The notes below the pieces were generated by a model that saw nothing but the letters and a program-made list of their open reading frames with translations, was not told the origin of the DNA and searched no databases. DNA of 64,000 nucleotides from assembly GCF_900104475.1 (NCBI RefSeq), contig NZ_FNJR01000007.1, positions 62,001 to 126,000 of the forward strand, written 5' to 3'. Positions 24,176 to 31,539 of this stretch are shown here, piece after piece. The stretch is from Actinopolyspora xinjiangensis (lineage in GTDB: Bacteria > Actinomycetota > Actinomycetes > Mycobacteriales > Pseudonocardiaceae). Every line of letters starts with the position of its first letter. Position 1 is the stretch's first letter. A program made the translations under genes and the position numbers.

Positions 24176-24835
24176 TCAGAAGAGTCGGTACTCGTCCGGT
24201 GTGATCCCCCGCAGCCGCTCGTAGTCCAGGGTCACGCAGCGGATGCCCCGATCCTCGGCGAGCGTGCGAGCCTGGGGCTTGATCTGCTGGGCGGCGAAGA
24301 CACCGTTGACGGGCGCCAACACGGGATCACGGTTGAGCAGGTCGAGGTACCGGGTCAACTGCTCGACCCCGTCGATCTCGCCACGCCGCTTGATCTCCAC
24401 CGCGACGTTGCCGCCCTCGGCGTCCCGGCACATCAGATCGACCGGCCCTATCGGCGTCGGGTACTCCCGGCGAACCAACGTCCACCCGTCACCGAGCGTA
24501 CTCACGTGTTCGGCCAACAGCTGCTGCAGGTGGGACTCGACACCGTCCTTGACCAGCCCCGGTTCCGCCCCCAACTCGTAGTTGGAGTCCTGCAGGATCT
24601 CCTTGATGTCGATGACGAGCTTCTCCCCGGCCTTGTTCTGCACGGTCCACACGTCGGGGTCCTCGATCAGCCAACACGGCGGACTCATCCAGTTCAACGG
24701 CTTGTAGGCTCGATCGTCGGAGTGCACCGAGACCGAACCATCGGCCTTGATCAACAACAGCCGTGTCGCCAACGGCAGGTGGGCGTTGAGCCTGCCGATG
24801 TAGTCGACCTTGCAGGAAGCGATTACCAAACGCAC
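24176..24835 (-). CDS. nucS: Endonuclease NucS (non-canonical mismatch repair)
   Basis: A 219-residue mismatch-specific endonuclease that replaces MutS/MutL in many actinobacteria. The N-terminal DNA-binding/dimerisation domain (residues 1-100) contains the conserved [12 protein letters not shown] block. The PD-(D/E)XK nuclease core follows in [21 protein letters not shown], with Asp133, Glu147 and Lys149 as catalytic residues. The C-terminal EYRLF resembles the peptide through which NucS binds the beta sliding clamp (inference). The GTG start at 24835 is supported by TACGCT seven bases upstream and by the family N-terminus MRLVIA. It is divergent from the Nudix gene. Confidence 0.95.
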   Translation of the reverse strand: MRLVIASCKVDYIGRLNAHLPLATRLLLIKADGSVSVHSDDRAYKPLNWMSPPCWLIEDPDVWTVQNKAGEKLVIDIKEILQDSNYELGAEPGLVKDGVESHLQQLLAEHVSTLGDGWTLVRREYPTPIGPVDLMCRDAEGGNVAVEIKRRGEIDGVEQLTRYLDLLNRDPVLAPVNGVFAAQQIKPQARTLAEDRGIRCVTLDYERLRGITPDEYRLF

Positions 24836-24842
24836 TCGACAG

Positions 24843-24848
24843 AGCGTA
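24843..24848 (-). promoter_or_regulatory. -10 box TACGCT of nucS
   Basis: TACGCT on the minus strand, seven bases before the GTG at 24835. Leaderless expression is predicted. Confidence 0.55.
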
Positions 24849-24911
24849 AAGGCAAGACCTCCAGCGACCGACGACCACCTACCGGTACCACTTCCACAAA
24901 GGACCGAGCGG

Positions 24912-25499
24912 ATGAGAACCGAGAGCAGCAGACAAGTCTACGCCAACCCTTGGATGACCGTCCGCGAGGACGCCATCCGTCGGGCGGACGGTTCGAACGG
25001 GATCTACGGCGTGGTGGACAAACCGGACTACGCTCTGATCATCCCGCTGGAAACGGGCGAGATCAGCGGCGCCGACGGGGCGGGACGGGTGCAGCTGGTC
25101 GAGCAGTACCGCTATCCGCTCGGGACACGACGTTGGGAGTTTCCGCAGGGCACCGCCCCTGACCTCGCCGAACTGGACGGGCCGGAACTCGCCACTCGTG
25201 AACTGCGTGAGGAGACCGGGCTGCGTGCCGAACGTCTCGTCGAACTCGGTTCGTTGGACGTGGCTCCCGGACTGTCCAGTCAGCGGGGCCGCGCGTTCCT
25301 GGCCACCGGGCTCACCCTCGGCGAACACGAACGAGAGCACGAGGAGCAGGACATGCGCTCGGCCTGGTTCAGCCGGGAGGAGATCGAACGGATGATCCGC
25401 CGGGGCGAGATCGCCGACGCGCAGTCCGTCGCGGCCTACACGCTGTTGCTGCTGCACGAGCGGGCCGAGACGGAGGCGGATGATATCGGGGGCGAGTGA
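24912..25499 (+). CDS. Nudix hydrolase (ADP-ribose pyrophosphatase-like)
   Basis: A 195-residue Nudix enzyme of the ADP-ribose/NDP-sugar pyrophosphatase type. The Nudix box is [25 protein letters not shown] (about residues 82-106): the metal-binding REXXEE core is intact, but the spacing before it is longer than the canonical GX5EX7REUXEEXGU. Upstream, [18 protein letters not shown] matches the substrate-binding segment of this branch. ATG 24912 has AAAGGA about six bases upstream and gives the usual N-terminus. The frame could extend to 24810. It is divergent from nucS. Likely cleaves a nucleoside diphosphate derivative. Confidence 0.9.
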   Translation: MRTESSRQVYANPWMTVREDAIRRADGSNGIYGVVDKPDYALIIPLETGEISGADGAGRVQLVEQYRYPLGTRRWEFPQGTAPDLAELDGPELATRELREETGLRAERLVELGSLDVAPGLSSQRGRAFLATGLTLGEHEREHEEQDMRSAWFSREEIERMIRRGEIADAQSVAAYTLLLLHERAETEADDIGGE

Positions 25500-25550
25500 G
25501 CAGCGGAAGCGTTCCCCCGGAATCCGGCGACCAGCCGGTCGCGTGACTCG

Positions 25551-25556
25551 TAGGTT
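25551..25556 (+). promoter_or_regulatory. -10 box TAGGTT upstream of LysE remnant
   Basis: TAGGTT lies six bases before the GTG at 25563, the same spacing as at intact leaderless genes. Confidence 0.4.
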
Positions 25557-25562
25557 GGCGAC

Positions 25563-25658
25563 GTGCCCGACCGACTGCTGCCCTTCCTGCTGCTCTCGAC
25601 GCTGATCACGGTGACCGCTGGCCCGAACGGACACCGCGCCGACTCCCACCGGTGGTGA
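25563..25658 (+). pseudogene. LysE-family exporter remnant (N-terminus only)
   Basis: A 31-codon frame begins VPDRLLPFLLLSTLITVTAGPNG, which matches the start of LysE/RhtB-family amino acid exporters (hydrophobic helix ending in the T-P-G-P-N/D motif, here T-A-G-P-N). After GPNG the similarity stops and a TGA follows within nine codons. The next roughly 60 bases hold no continuation before the convergent membrane gene. An intact -10 box and start codon precede it. I interpret it as the stump of a deleted exporter gene. A short chance hydrophobic ORF is the alternative. Confidence 0.5.
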
Positions 25659-25715
25659 CCAGGGCCGCGGCCGATCGGGCGACGAACGTCCGTCAGCCCC
25701 GCCGGAGGCGTCCCC

Positions 25716-26105
25716 TCAGCCCCGGGCTCCCAACACCAGCAGCGGGAGGGCCGCCAGTACCACCACGGCCTCCGCCACCCCGGCCAACAGCTGCGGAACG
25801 CCCGTGGCCACCTCCTCGGAACCGAACAGACCGATGGTGACGGCGACGAAGAACGCGGCCAGTGTGAGAACCCCGAACGCGACAGCCCCCAGCACGGGCA
25901 GCCAGTGCTTCCACCCCAGCAGCACCATCGCCAACACCAGTCCCGCAACCGCGTTGAGTAGGAAGAGCGGCCCTATCACCGCCACCTCGCGCACTCCTTG
26001 CGCCCACAGCTCGAGGTGAACCACGGCGGACAGGAGCAGTCCCGTCGCCACCAGTACCCGCAGCACCTCGGCGGTCACGCGTCCGGCTCGGTTCGAAGGG
26101 TTCAT
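25716..26105 (-). CDS. Small membrane protein, four helices
   Basis: 129 residues with four predicted transmembrane helices (VLVATGLLLSAVVHLELW, VIGPLFLLNAVAGLVLAMVLL, LGAVAFGVLTLAAFFVAVTIGLFG and LLAGVAEAVVVLAALPLLVL). The HLELW end of helix 1 and the PLFLLNA start of helix 2 are patterns I have seen in uncharacterised actinobacterial membrane proteins, but I cannot assign a function. ATG 26105 is chosen because GGAGC lies about 10 bases upstream and the N-terminus before it in the longer frame is unstructured. It is divergent from the Rieske gene. Confidence 0.75.
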   Translation of the reverse strand: MNPSNRAGRVTAEVLRVLVATGLLLSAVVHLELWAQGVREVAVIGPLFLLNAVAGLVLAMVLLGWKHWLPVLGAVAFGVLTLAAFFVAVTIGLFGSEEVATGVPQLLAGVAEAVVVLAALPLLVLGARG

Positions 26106-26252
26106 GGTAGTTCCCGCTCCGCCATCGCAGTGTCCGTCAACGACCTCGGCCGATGCGAGGCGGGCCCCTCCCGGAGCTCCGCCCCGCACTCGGCGACCGT
26201 GTCACTATGCCGGTATTGTGCGGCTCGACGCGAGTGACTGCTCGGAGGCGAG

Positions 26253-26714
26253 ATGAGTTCCGAACGAGCGACCTCCCGGCGCCGACTGCTGGCCACCGGC
26301 GGAGCCTGCGCGGGCGCCGTGGCGCTGAGCGGCTGTGCGGACGGTTCCTACAGTGGTTCCTCGCTGACCGAGGAGGAGAGCGCCGCTCCCTCGGCGAGCG
26401 GGAAGCCCGGCGAGGGCACAGTGCTGGCCCGTGTGGACGAGGTTCCGGTGGGTGGTGCACTTGTCACCGAGGGCCCCGACGACGAGCGGATCGCTCTCGC
26501 CCAGCCGAGCGAGGGTGAGTTCACCGCGCACAGCGCCGTGTGCACCCACATGGGCTGCACCGTGCGCGCCGACGGGAACCGGCTGCGCTGTCCGTGCCAC
26601 AACTCGGTGTTCGAGTCCGCCACCGGAGAAGTGGTCAGTGGTCCGGCGCGAACCCCGCTTCCCGGCATCGCGGTCCACGTGGCGGAGGAACGGATCGTCA
26701 CCGGCGAGGGCTGA
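26253..26714 (+). CDS. Rieske [2Fe-2S] lipoprotein
   Basis: A 153-residue exported Rieske protein. The N-terminus has a twin-arginine motif (SRRRLLATGG) and a lipobox LSGC at about residue 28, so the folded iron-sulfur protein is probably exported by Tat and lipid-anchored outside the membrane. The cluster ligands are CTHMGC (Cys and His) and CPCHNS (Cys and His), and the disulfide cysteines of the respiratory type (second Cys in each box) are present. Ends GIAVHVAEERIVTG, the usual last strands. GGAGG precedes the ATG. Electron donor and acceptor are unknown. It is not next to cytochrome bc genes. Confidence 0.92.
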   Translation: MSSERATSRRRLLATGGACAGAVALSGCADGSYSGSSLTEEESAAPSASGKPGEGTVLARVDEVPVGGALVTEGPDDERIALAQPSEGEFTAHSAVCTHMGCTVRADGNRLRCPCHNSVFESATGEVVSGPARTPLPGIAVHVAEERIVTGEG

Positions 26715-26837
26715 GCCCTCCGAACGCCCCCTCACGCCTCGGCGCGGGTGTCCCGGCGGCGAGCCCGGTGCCACAGCCAGGCGGGGATGGAACACTCGTG
26801 GGGCACGCCCCGAGCCGCCGAGACCTGTTCGTGACGA

Positions 26838-26849
26838 GTGATCGATCAC
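26838..26849. promoter_or_regulatory. 12-bp perfect palindrome GTGATCGATCAC
   Basis: A perfect palindrome about 31 bases upstream of a -10-like TAGTCT (26880-26885) that reads toward the small hydrolase gene. The position overlaps the expected -35 region, so it could be an operator. Confidence 0.35.
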
Positions 26850-26879
26850 GATCGTGGTCAGCTCGCAGGCGGTCCCGCA

Positions 26880-26885
26880 TAGTCT
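26880..26885 (+). promoter_or_regulatory. -10-like TAGTCT upstream of RBBP9-like hydrolase gene
   Basis: TAGTCT fits TANNNT and would give a leader of about 85 bases before the ATG at 26974, which has its own GAGGGG ribosome binding site. Confidence 0.35.
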
Positions 26886-26973
26886 GGCGTTCGGTGACGG
26901 TGCGCACGGTCGTCTCGTCCCCTACCGGAGAGCGGCACCGTGCCGACAGGGCAGTCGAACGCGAGGGGTGCCA

Positions 26974-27516
26974 ATGTCGTCTCCCGCGACTCCGGTGTTC
27001 CTGGCCGGTTTCGGCAACTCCGAACCTGAACACTGGCAATCCAGGTGGTACGCGCGGACGGGCAACGGCGTGTGGGTGACGCACGAGTCCTGGACGAGTC
27101 CGGTTCGCGACGACTGGGTGGCCGACCTCGAAGCCACGCTCGTCGGTATCGCGGGCCCCAAGTTCCTCGTCGCGCACAGTCTGGGATGCACATTGGTGGC
27201 CGAGTGGGCCACCGAGCACCGGAACCCCGACATCACGGGAGCCTTTCTGGTGGCACCCCCGGACGTGCGAGGCGAGAACTTCCCCACCGAGGCCGTGGGG
27301 TTCGATGGCTCGGAAGACGTTCGCCTGCCCTTCCCAGCGCTGCTGGTCGCTTCCGAGAACGATCCCTACTCCTCGCTGGAACGTTCCCGGGAGCTCGCCG
27401 GGCGGTGGGGAGCGCGGCTGGCCAATGTGGGACGTCGCGGACACATCAACACGGCCTCCGGACTGGGTGACTGGGAGGAGGGCCGGTCCCTGCTCGACGA
27501 GTCGTTCACCCGCTGA
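26974..27516 (+). CDS. RBBP9/YdeN-family serine hydrolase
   Basis: A 180-residue small alpha/beta hydrolase of the RBBP9/YdeN group. It starts with FLAGFGNSEPEHWQSRWY, the lipase-like loop and first strand of this family. The nucleophile elbow is AHSLGCTLVAEW (Ser). The acid follows in LLVASENDPYSS and the catalytic His in GRRGHINTASGLGDW. The length is typical. Members are cytoplasmic serine hydrolases with unclear substrates. ATG 26974 is set by GAGGGG upstream and by the family N-terminus. The longer frame to 26854 is not supported. Confidence 0.88.
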   Translation: MSSPATPVFLAGFGNSEPEHWQSRWYARTGNGVWVTHESWTSPVRDDWVADLEATLVGIAGPKFLVAHSLGCTLVAEWATEHRNPDITGAFLVAPPDVRGENFPTEAVGFDGSEDVRLPFPALLVASENDPYSSLERSRELAGRWGARLANVGRRGHINTASGLGDWEEGRSLLDESFTR

Positions 27517-27693
27517 ATCGGCACTCGTCGAAGCCGAACGACCGCCTCGGGAGCTCGGCCCCCGTCGCACGACGCGGCTCGGACACGCCCGGATACGCGA
27601 TCCGGGGAACCATTCGTGTGTCCCGGCCGGGCACCGGGACACCACATCAGTCGCCGGAGCCCGAACGAGTGGCGGGACCGGCATCGCGGAGTG

Positions 27694-27897
27694 TCAGACG
27701 CCGAACTCCCCGTTGCGAACGCCGGAGGCGAAGGCGACCATCTCGGCCCTGGTGAACTCGAGCACCGGACCGTCGGGCTCCCGGGAGTTCCTTATGCCGA
27801 AAGTGTCACCCGACCGGGCGACCTCTACGCACTCCGTTCCCTCGATGCTGGATGCCTCCGCCTTGTGGAAGGTCATCCGTGACCAGTCGACGCTCAT
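27694..27897 (-). CDS. DUF397 protein
   Basis: A 67-residue member of the DUF397 family: it begins with the W-x-K/R start (VDWSRMTFHKAEASS), has the CVEVAR strand and the VRNSREPDGPVLEFT-type segment (here IRNSREPDGPVLEFTRAEM), and ends near FASGVRNGEF. In actinomycetes these proteins are usually encoded next to a DUF5753/XRE helix-turn-helix regulator and are linked to development and antibiotic production. No such regulator is adjacent here. GAGAGGAG precedes the ATG. Cytoplasmic. Confidence 0.88.
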   Translation of the reverse strand: MSVDWSRMTFHKAEASSIEGTECVEVARSGDTFGIRNSREPDGPVLEFTRAEMVAFASGVRNGEFGV

Positions 27898-27969
27898 ACC
27901 AGCTCCTCTCGGATCGGCGACCCGGTACCCGGCACGTTCGGGGACGTGGCCGGCAGCGGGCCGCTCCTT

Positions 27970-28341
27970 CTAGTCGATCGGGAACTTCACAGCACCCATG
28001 GTCCTGAGGTCGCGCAGGATCTCCGAGGTGTGCGCGGTGACGGCGGCCGCCGCCCTGGTCTCGTCCGGTACCGGACCGATCCGCGAGTACAGTTTGTTGA
28101 ACCTGCCCTCGTCCAGCATCTGGGTCACCTGCTCCCAGGGAGCGTTTCGATCCCGGGAGTCGTGGTCCCACGAACCACCACACCTCAGACAGTCGATCTG
28201 GAACACCCACTGGTCGAACGGGCCGGTGAAATCCCCGAGCCAGCGCACCCGCTCACGCGGGTGCGAGCACTCCGAGGGAGTCAGCCGGACGGTGTTCGCC
28301 TGGCCGAGATCGTACTGCGGACACTGCACTCCCTGTTCCAT
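27970..28341 (-). CDS. Unrecognised protein next to DUF397
   Basis: A 123-residue soluble protein. Possible metal-binding or disulfide cysteines are at CPQY near the N-terminus, ECSHP, and the pair CLRCGG, so a small zinc site is possible. A Trp-rich middle (VRWLGDFTGPFDQWVFQIDC) precedes a helical C-terminus (EQVTQMLDEGRFNKLYSRIG and AAAAVTAHTSEILRDL). I do not recognise a family. AGGGGAG lies about 13 bases upstream of the ATG. It is 72 bases upstream of the DUF397 gene on the same strand and probably cotranscribed, which suggests a joint regulatory role (inference). Confidence 0.65.
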   Translation of the reverse strand: MEQGVQCPQYDLGQANTVRLTPSECSHPRERVRWLGDFTGPFDQWVFQIDCLRCGGSWDHDSRDRNAPWEQVTQMLDEGRFNKLYSRIGPVPDETRAAAAVTAHTSEILRDLRTMGAVKFPID

Positions 28342-28432
28342 AGCTGTGCGAACTCCCCTGCGACGCTGCCGACAATCACGTCAAGATCATCGACAGCACA
28401 CCCAAGGTAACTGATGAAATACCGAAAGTAAC

Positions 28433-28446
28433 CACACATAAGTGTG
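28433..28446. promoter_or_regulatory. Inverted repeat CACAC-ATAA-GTGTG
   Basis: A perfect 5-bp inverted repeat in an AT-rich patch about 90 bases upstream of the 123-residue gene and downstream of murA. It may be an operator for the DUF397 gene pair. Confidence 0.3.
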
Positions 28447-28503
28447 TAGTTCCTCAGGCCCACGCCGGTCGGAGAAACCGCCTCTGCGGGGACACGGCCC
28501 GCC

Positions 28504-29760
28504 TCAGTCCGAGACGCGCTCGATGTCGGCTCCCAAGCCGCGCAACTGCTTCACGAAATCCGGGTAGCCGCGGTCGATGTGGAAGACATCCCACACCTCG
28601 GTGACCCCGTCGGCGCACAGTCCCGCCAGGACGAGCCCCACCCCAGCACGGATGTCGGAAGCCCAGACAGGAGCGCTGGAGAGCCGTTCCTGTCCCCGCA
28701 CCACGGCGTGGTGCCCGTCGGTGCGAGCATCGGCGCCCATCCGGACCAGTTCCTCGATGAACCGGAACCTGGACTCGAACAGGTTCTCGGTGATCATCGA
28801 GGTGCCATCGGCGACAGCGGATAGCGCCAGCGCCATGGGCTGCAGATCGGTGGGAAAACCGGGGAACGGCAGCGTGACGTAGTCCACCGCACTGGGGCGC
28901 CGCTCCATCGCCACCCGGAAGCTCTCCTCCCCCGCCGAGATCTCGGCCCCGGCACCGCGCAGCTTCTCCAGCACGAGGTTGACGTTGTTCGGATCCACCC
29001 CGTGCACGGTCACGTCACCACGTGTGGCAGCGGCGGCGAAAGCCCACGTCGCGGCCACGATACGGTCCCCTATGACCTGGTGTCGGACCGGTTCGAGCCG
29101 GGCCACCCCGTGCACGGTCAACGTGGAGGTGCCCGCACCCTCGATCTTGGCGCCCATCTGCTGCAGCATCACGCAGAGATCCACGATCTCCGGTTCACGA
29201 GCGGCGTTGTCGATCACGGTGGTGCCGTCCGCGAGAACCGAGGCCATCAGGATGTTCTCGGTCGCCCCCACACTGGGGAAGTCGAGCCATACCTGCGCCC
29301 CGTGCAGGTTCTCCGCCTGGGCCACCACCGCGCCGTGCTCGATGTGGCTGGAGGCCCCCAGCTGGCGCAGGCCGTTCTGGTGCATGTCCAGCGGACGGGA
29401 ACCGATCGCGTCACCCCCCGGCAGGGTGACCACCGCACGCCTGCAGCGGGCCACGAGCGGACCGAGCACGCACACCGAGGCGCGCAACCTGCTCATGTGC
29501 ACCGAGACGGCTTCGTGACTGATCTCGGGAGGAGTTTCGATGGTGGTGGTGGAACCCTCGATCTCAACCGAACACCCCAGGCTGCGCAGCACGTCCGCCA
29601 TGAGCGGGACGTCGAGGATCTCCGGGCAGTTCGTGATCGTCGTCGTCCCCTCGGCGAGCAGGGAGGCGGCCATCAGTTTCAGCACGCTGTTCTTCGCGCC
29701 GACCACGCCGACGTCACCGACGAGACGGGCGCCGCCGTGTACCCGGAAATGCTCACTCAC
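28504..29760 (-). CDS. murA: UDP-N-acetylglucosamine 1-carboxyvinyltransferase
   Basis: A 418-residue enzyme of the first committed step of peptidoglycan synthesis, transferring enolpyruvate from PEP to UDP-GlcNAc. It has the conserved start [17 protein letters not shown] (Lys22-Asn23 substrate contacts) and the mobile active-site loop [15 protein letters not shown]. The loop residue that is Cys in most bacteria is Asp117 here, as in Mycobacterium tuberculosis MurA, so intrinsic resistance to fosfomycin is expected. GTG 29760 gives the family length and N-terminus and is preceded by TAACCT at eight bases. The open frame continuing to 30699 is not coding for MurA. It is divergent from the adenosyltransferase gene. 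Confidence 0.97.
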   Translation of the reverse strand: MSEHFRVHGGARLVGDVGVVGAKNSVLKLMAASLLAEGTTTITNCPEILDVPLMADVLRSLGCSVEIEGSTTTIETPPEISHEAVSVHMSRLRASVCVLGPLVARCRRAVVTLPGGDAIGSRPLDMHQNGLRQLGASSHIEHGAVVAQAENLHGAQVWLDFPSVGATENILMASVLADGTTVIDNAAREPEIVDLCVMLQQMGAKIEGAGTSTLTVHGVARLEPVRHQVIGDRIVAATWAFAAAATRGDVTVHGVDPNNVNLVLEKLRGAGAEISAGEESFRVAMERRPSAVDYVTLPFPGFPTDLQPMALALSAVADGTSMITENLFESRFRFIEELVRMGADARTDGHHAVVRGQERLSSAPVWASDIRAGVGLVLAGLCADGVTEVWDVFHIDRGYPDFVKQLRGLGADIERVSD

Positions 29761-29768
29761 GGACAGCC

Positions 29769-29774
29769 AGGTTA
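29769..29774 (-). promoter_or_regulatory. -10 box TAACCT of murA
   Basis: TAACCT on the minus strand ends eight bases before the GTG at 29760. No Shine-Dalgarno sequence. Confidence 0.5.
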
Positions 29775-29879
29775 CGGCGGCGGTACGGTCGGTACCCGAG
29801 TGGGTGGTACAACGATCGGCCGAACACCCCCCGGTCGCCGGGAACTCCTCCGAACCGACACGGCACGGGCGACGAAGCA

Positions 29880-29885
29880 TAGGCT
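29880..29885 (+). promoter_or_regulatory. -10 box TAGGCT of adenosyltransferase gene
   Basis: TAGGCT is followed by seven bases and the ATG at 29893. Same hexamer and spacing as at the epimerase gene. Confidence 0.6.
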
Positions 29886-29892
29886 TGCACGC

Positions 29893-30477
29893 ATGAGCGT
29901 GCACCTGACCAAGATCTACACTCGTACCGGTGATTCGGGGACCACTCGCCTCTCGGACAACTCGGTGGTCTCGAAGACCGATCCGCGTCTGGAGGCCTAC
30001 GCGGACGTGGACGAGACGAACTCCGTGCTCGGAGTGGCGCTCGCGACGGCCGAGTTCGACGCCGACGTGCACGATGTGCTGCGCTCGGTGCAGAACGACC
30101 TGTTCGACGTGGGGGCGGATCTCGCCACCCCGGTGATGGAGGAACCGAAGTACCCGCCGCTTCGGGTCCGGGAGGGCTACGTGGAGCGGCTGGAGAACTG
30201 GTGCGACGAGTACAACGAGCGCCTGGGCAAGCTGGAGTCGTTCATACTCCCCGGCGGAACCCCGGGCGGTGCGCTGCTGCACCAGGCCCGCTGTGTGTCC
30301 CGGCGCGCCGAGCGTTCGGCCTGGCGGCTGCTCGACGCCGATCCGACCAACACCAACGAGACCCCGGCCAAGTACCTCAACAGGCTCTCCGACCTGCTGT
30401 TCATCCTCGCCCGGGTCGCCAACCCTTACGGGGACGTGCTCTGGCGTCCTGGTGGCAACGCGGAGCAGGAGTCGTGA
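29893..30477 (+). CDS. pduO: Cob(I)alamin adenosyltransferase (PduO type)
   Basis: A 194-residue ATP:cob(I)alamin adenosyltransferase of the PduO family, which makes adenosylcobalamin for enzymes such as methylmalonyl-CoA mutase. The ATP-binding start [16 protein letters not shown] is present, followed by the [11 protein letters not shown] helix, the [24 protein letters not shown] block and the C-terminal [15 protein letters not shown]. The length is full. ATG 29893 begins [14 protein letters not shown] directly after a well-placed -10 box. Together with the epimerase gene it supports a B12-dependent methylmalonyl-CoA pathway. Cytoplasmic. Confidence 0.95.
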   Translation: MSVHLTKIYTRTGDSGTTRLSDNSVVSKTDPRLEAYADVDETNSVLGVALATAEFDADVHDVLRSVQNDLFDVGADLATPVMEEPKYPPLRVREGYVERLENWCDEYNERLGKLESFILPGGTPGGALLHQARCVSRRAERSAWRLLDADPTNTNETPAKYLNRLSDLLFILARVANPYGDVLWRPGGNAEQES

Positions 30478-30573
30478 GCCGAATCCGGATCGACTTCCCG
30501 CCGTCGGTATCGCGGTGAAGGCGGATCTATCGATCGGCGCAGCAGCGCCGAAGTCCCACCAACCCCGCGGCTC

Positions 30574-30684
30574 GCACCGCCGCGGGTTCTGCCGTGCGGC
30601 TCTCGCGAGGAAGGCCCGACGTTGTGTAGTGACTACCCGATGTCGGGCCTCCCGGAGCGAGAGCCGTGCGAGAGGTTCCGCCAC
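30574..30684 (-). repeat. 111-bp palindromic repeat, copy A
   Basis: Shares long blocks with copy B at 31540-31650 in the same orientation. These include CACCGCCGCGGGTTCT, GTGCGGCTCTCGCGAGGA, GACGTTGTGT, CTACCCGAT and GAGAGCCGTGCGAGAGGTTC. The outer blocks are near-complementary to each other. An inner stem GGCCCGAC/GTCGGGCC is perfect in this copy. Read on the minus strand both copies keep an equal-length open frame of 37 codons beginning VAEPLARLS and ending NPRRC. Confidence 0.8.
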
Positions 30685-30760
30685 GGACGCACCCACCAAC
30701 CGAACCGTGGAATCCTCATCATTCAGTCGCGCGACGTGAGCAGGGTGCGGGACCCCGGTG

Positions 30761-30849
30761 CGTGAGTCGGATGCATTGCGAGGCCGGGCCGCTCGTCGCG
30801 TAGGACGCTACTCACCAGCCGGCCCAACGTCGCAAGGCGCCGACTCACG
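30761..30849. terminator. 89-base mosaic hairpin
   Basis: Three nested perfect arms are separated by small symmetric internal loops: CGTGAGTCGG/CCGACTCACG, TTGCGA/TCGCAA and GGGCCG/CGGCCC, with loops of 5/4 and 4/4 bases and a central loop of 28 bases. It lies between convergent genes 42 bases from the GNAT stop, so termination is the simplest role. A structured RNA or repeat element is possible. Confidence 0.55.
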
Positions 30850-30891
30850 TGACGGCTACCCGACCACCGCGCCAGAGCACCTTTCCGAGGC

Positions 30892-31365
30892 CTAGTTGAG
30901 TTCTTTGGCGAAGCACCGGCTCTCGGGCTCCTCGCGGTACACTCCGAACCTGGGTATCTCGTGATAGCCGGACGACTGGTAGAGGCCGATCGCCTCGGGC
31001 TGCTGCAACCCGGTCTCGAGGACCATGCGCTTGCGGCCCGCCCGCACGGCGGTGTCCTCCAGCTCGGCGAGGATCTCCCGTGCGAGTCCGTAACCTCGCG
31101 CCTTTGGCACCACGTACATCCGCTTCATCTCGGCATCGCCGTCCCTGAACTCCGGGTCGTCGGAGTCCTGGGCGCGCCAGCCCCCGATCGCCACCGGCAG
31201 CCGCGCACTGTAGCCCACCAGGAACAGCCCTCGAGGCGGCAGGAAGTCCTCGGGCAGCAGCGGCGTGCTGTCCGGACCGCCATAGCGGTGGACGTACTCC
31301 TGCTGCACCTGGCGGATCAGCTCCGCCGCATCGGGATGATCATAACGACAGACCTCGATCAGCAC
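30892..31365 (-). CDS. GNAT family N-acetyltransferase
   Basis: A 157-residue acetyltransferase. The core shows FLVGYSARLPVAIGGWR (strand 2-3), MKRMYVVPKARGYGLAREILAELE with the acetyl-CoA-binding R-x-x-G-x-A variant (RGYGLA), and a C-terminal LETGLQQPEAIGLYQSSGYHEIPRFG, the usual alpha4-beta6 block. The GTG start at 31365 is supported by TAGCAT six bases upstream. Small-molecule or amino-acid substrates are likely but not predictable. The gene is flanked on both sides by copies of the 111-bp repeat in direct orientation, so it may have been moved or amplified as a unit, although nothing proves this. Confidence 0.9.
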   Translation of the reverse strand: MLIEVCRYDHPDAAELIRQVQQEYVHRYGGPDSTPLLPEDFLPPRGLFLVGYSARLPVAIGGWRAQDSDDPEFRDGDAEMKRMYVVPKARGYGLAREILAELEDTAVRAGRKRMVLETGLQQPEAIGLYQSSGYHEIPRFGVYREEPESRCFAKELN

Positions 31366-31371
31366 TTCGCC

Positions 31372-31377
31372 ATGCTA
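31372..31377 (-). promoter_or_regulatory. -10 box TAGCAT of GNAT gene
   Basis: TAGCAT on the minus strand, six bases before the GTG at 31365. Confidence 0.5.
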
Positions 31378-31539
31378 AGCAATGCGTACTGAAGTCCACC
31401 ACGGAATTCCCCGGCAATCGCCGCGTCGGTGGAGCTACACGGCGGGGCGGACGCCAGTATCTCGCGGAAGCGTCGAATCATCGACGCGGGTAAACTCCCA
31501 CCACTACCACAGGACGAACCTCGACCACGCCCGCAATCA

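Larger units (their letters stand above)
30478..30891. other. Repeat-bearing intergenic region
   Basis: The 414 bases between the adenosyltransferase and GNAT genes hold no clear gene. They contain repeat copy A (30574-30684) and a long mosaic hairpin (30761-30849), which probably terminates one or both flanking genes. Confidence 0.6.

Noticed and set aside
29761-30699. N-terminal extension of murA by 313 codons
   Set aside because: MurA has its complete conserved N-terminus and normal length from GTG 29760. The extension runs antisense through the adenosyltransferase gene and repeat copy A.
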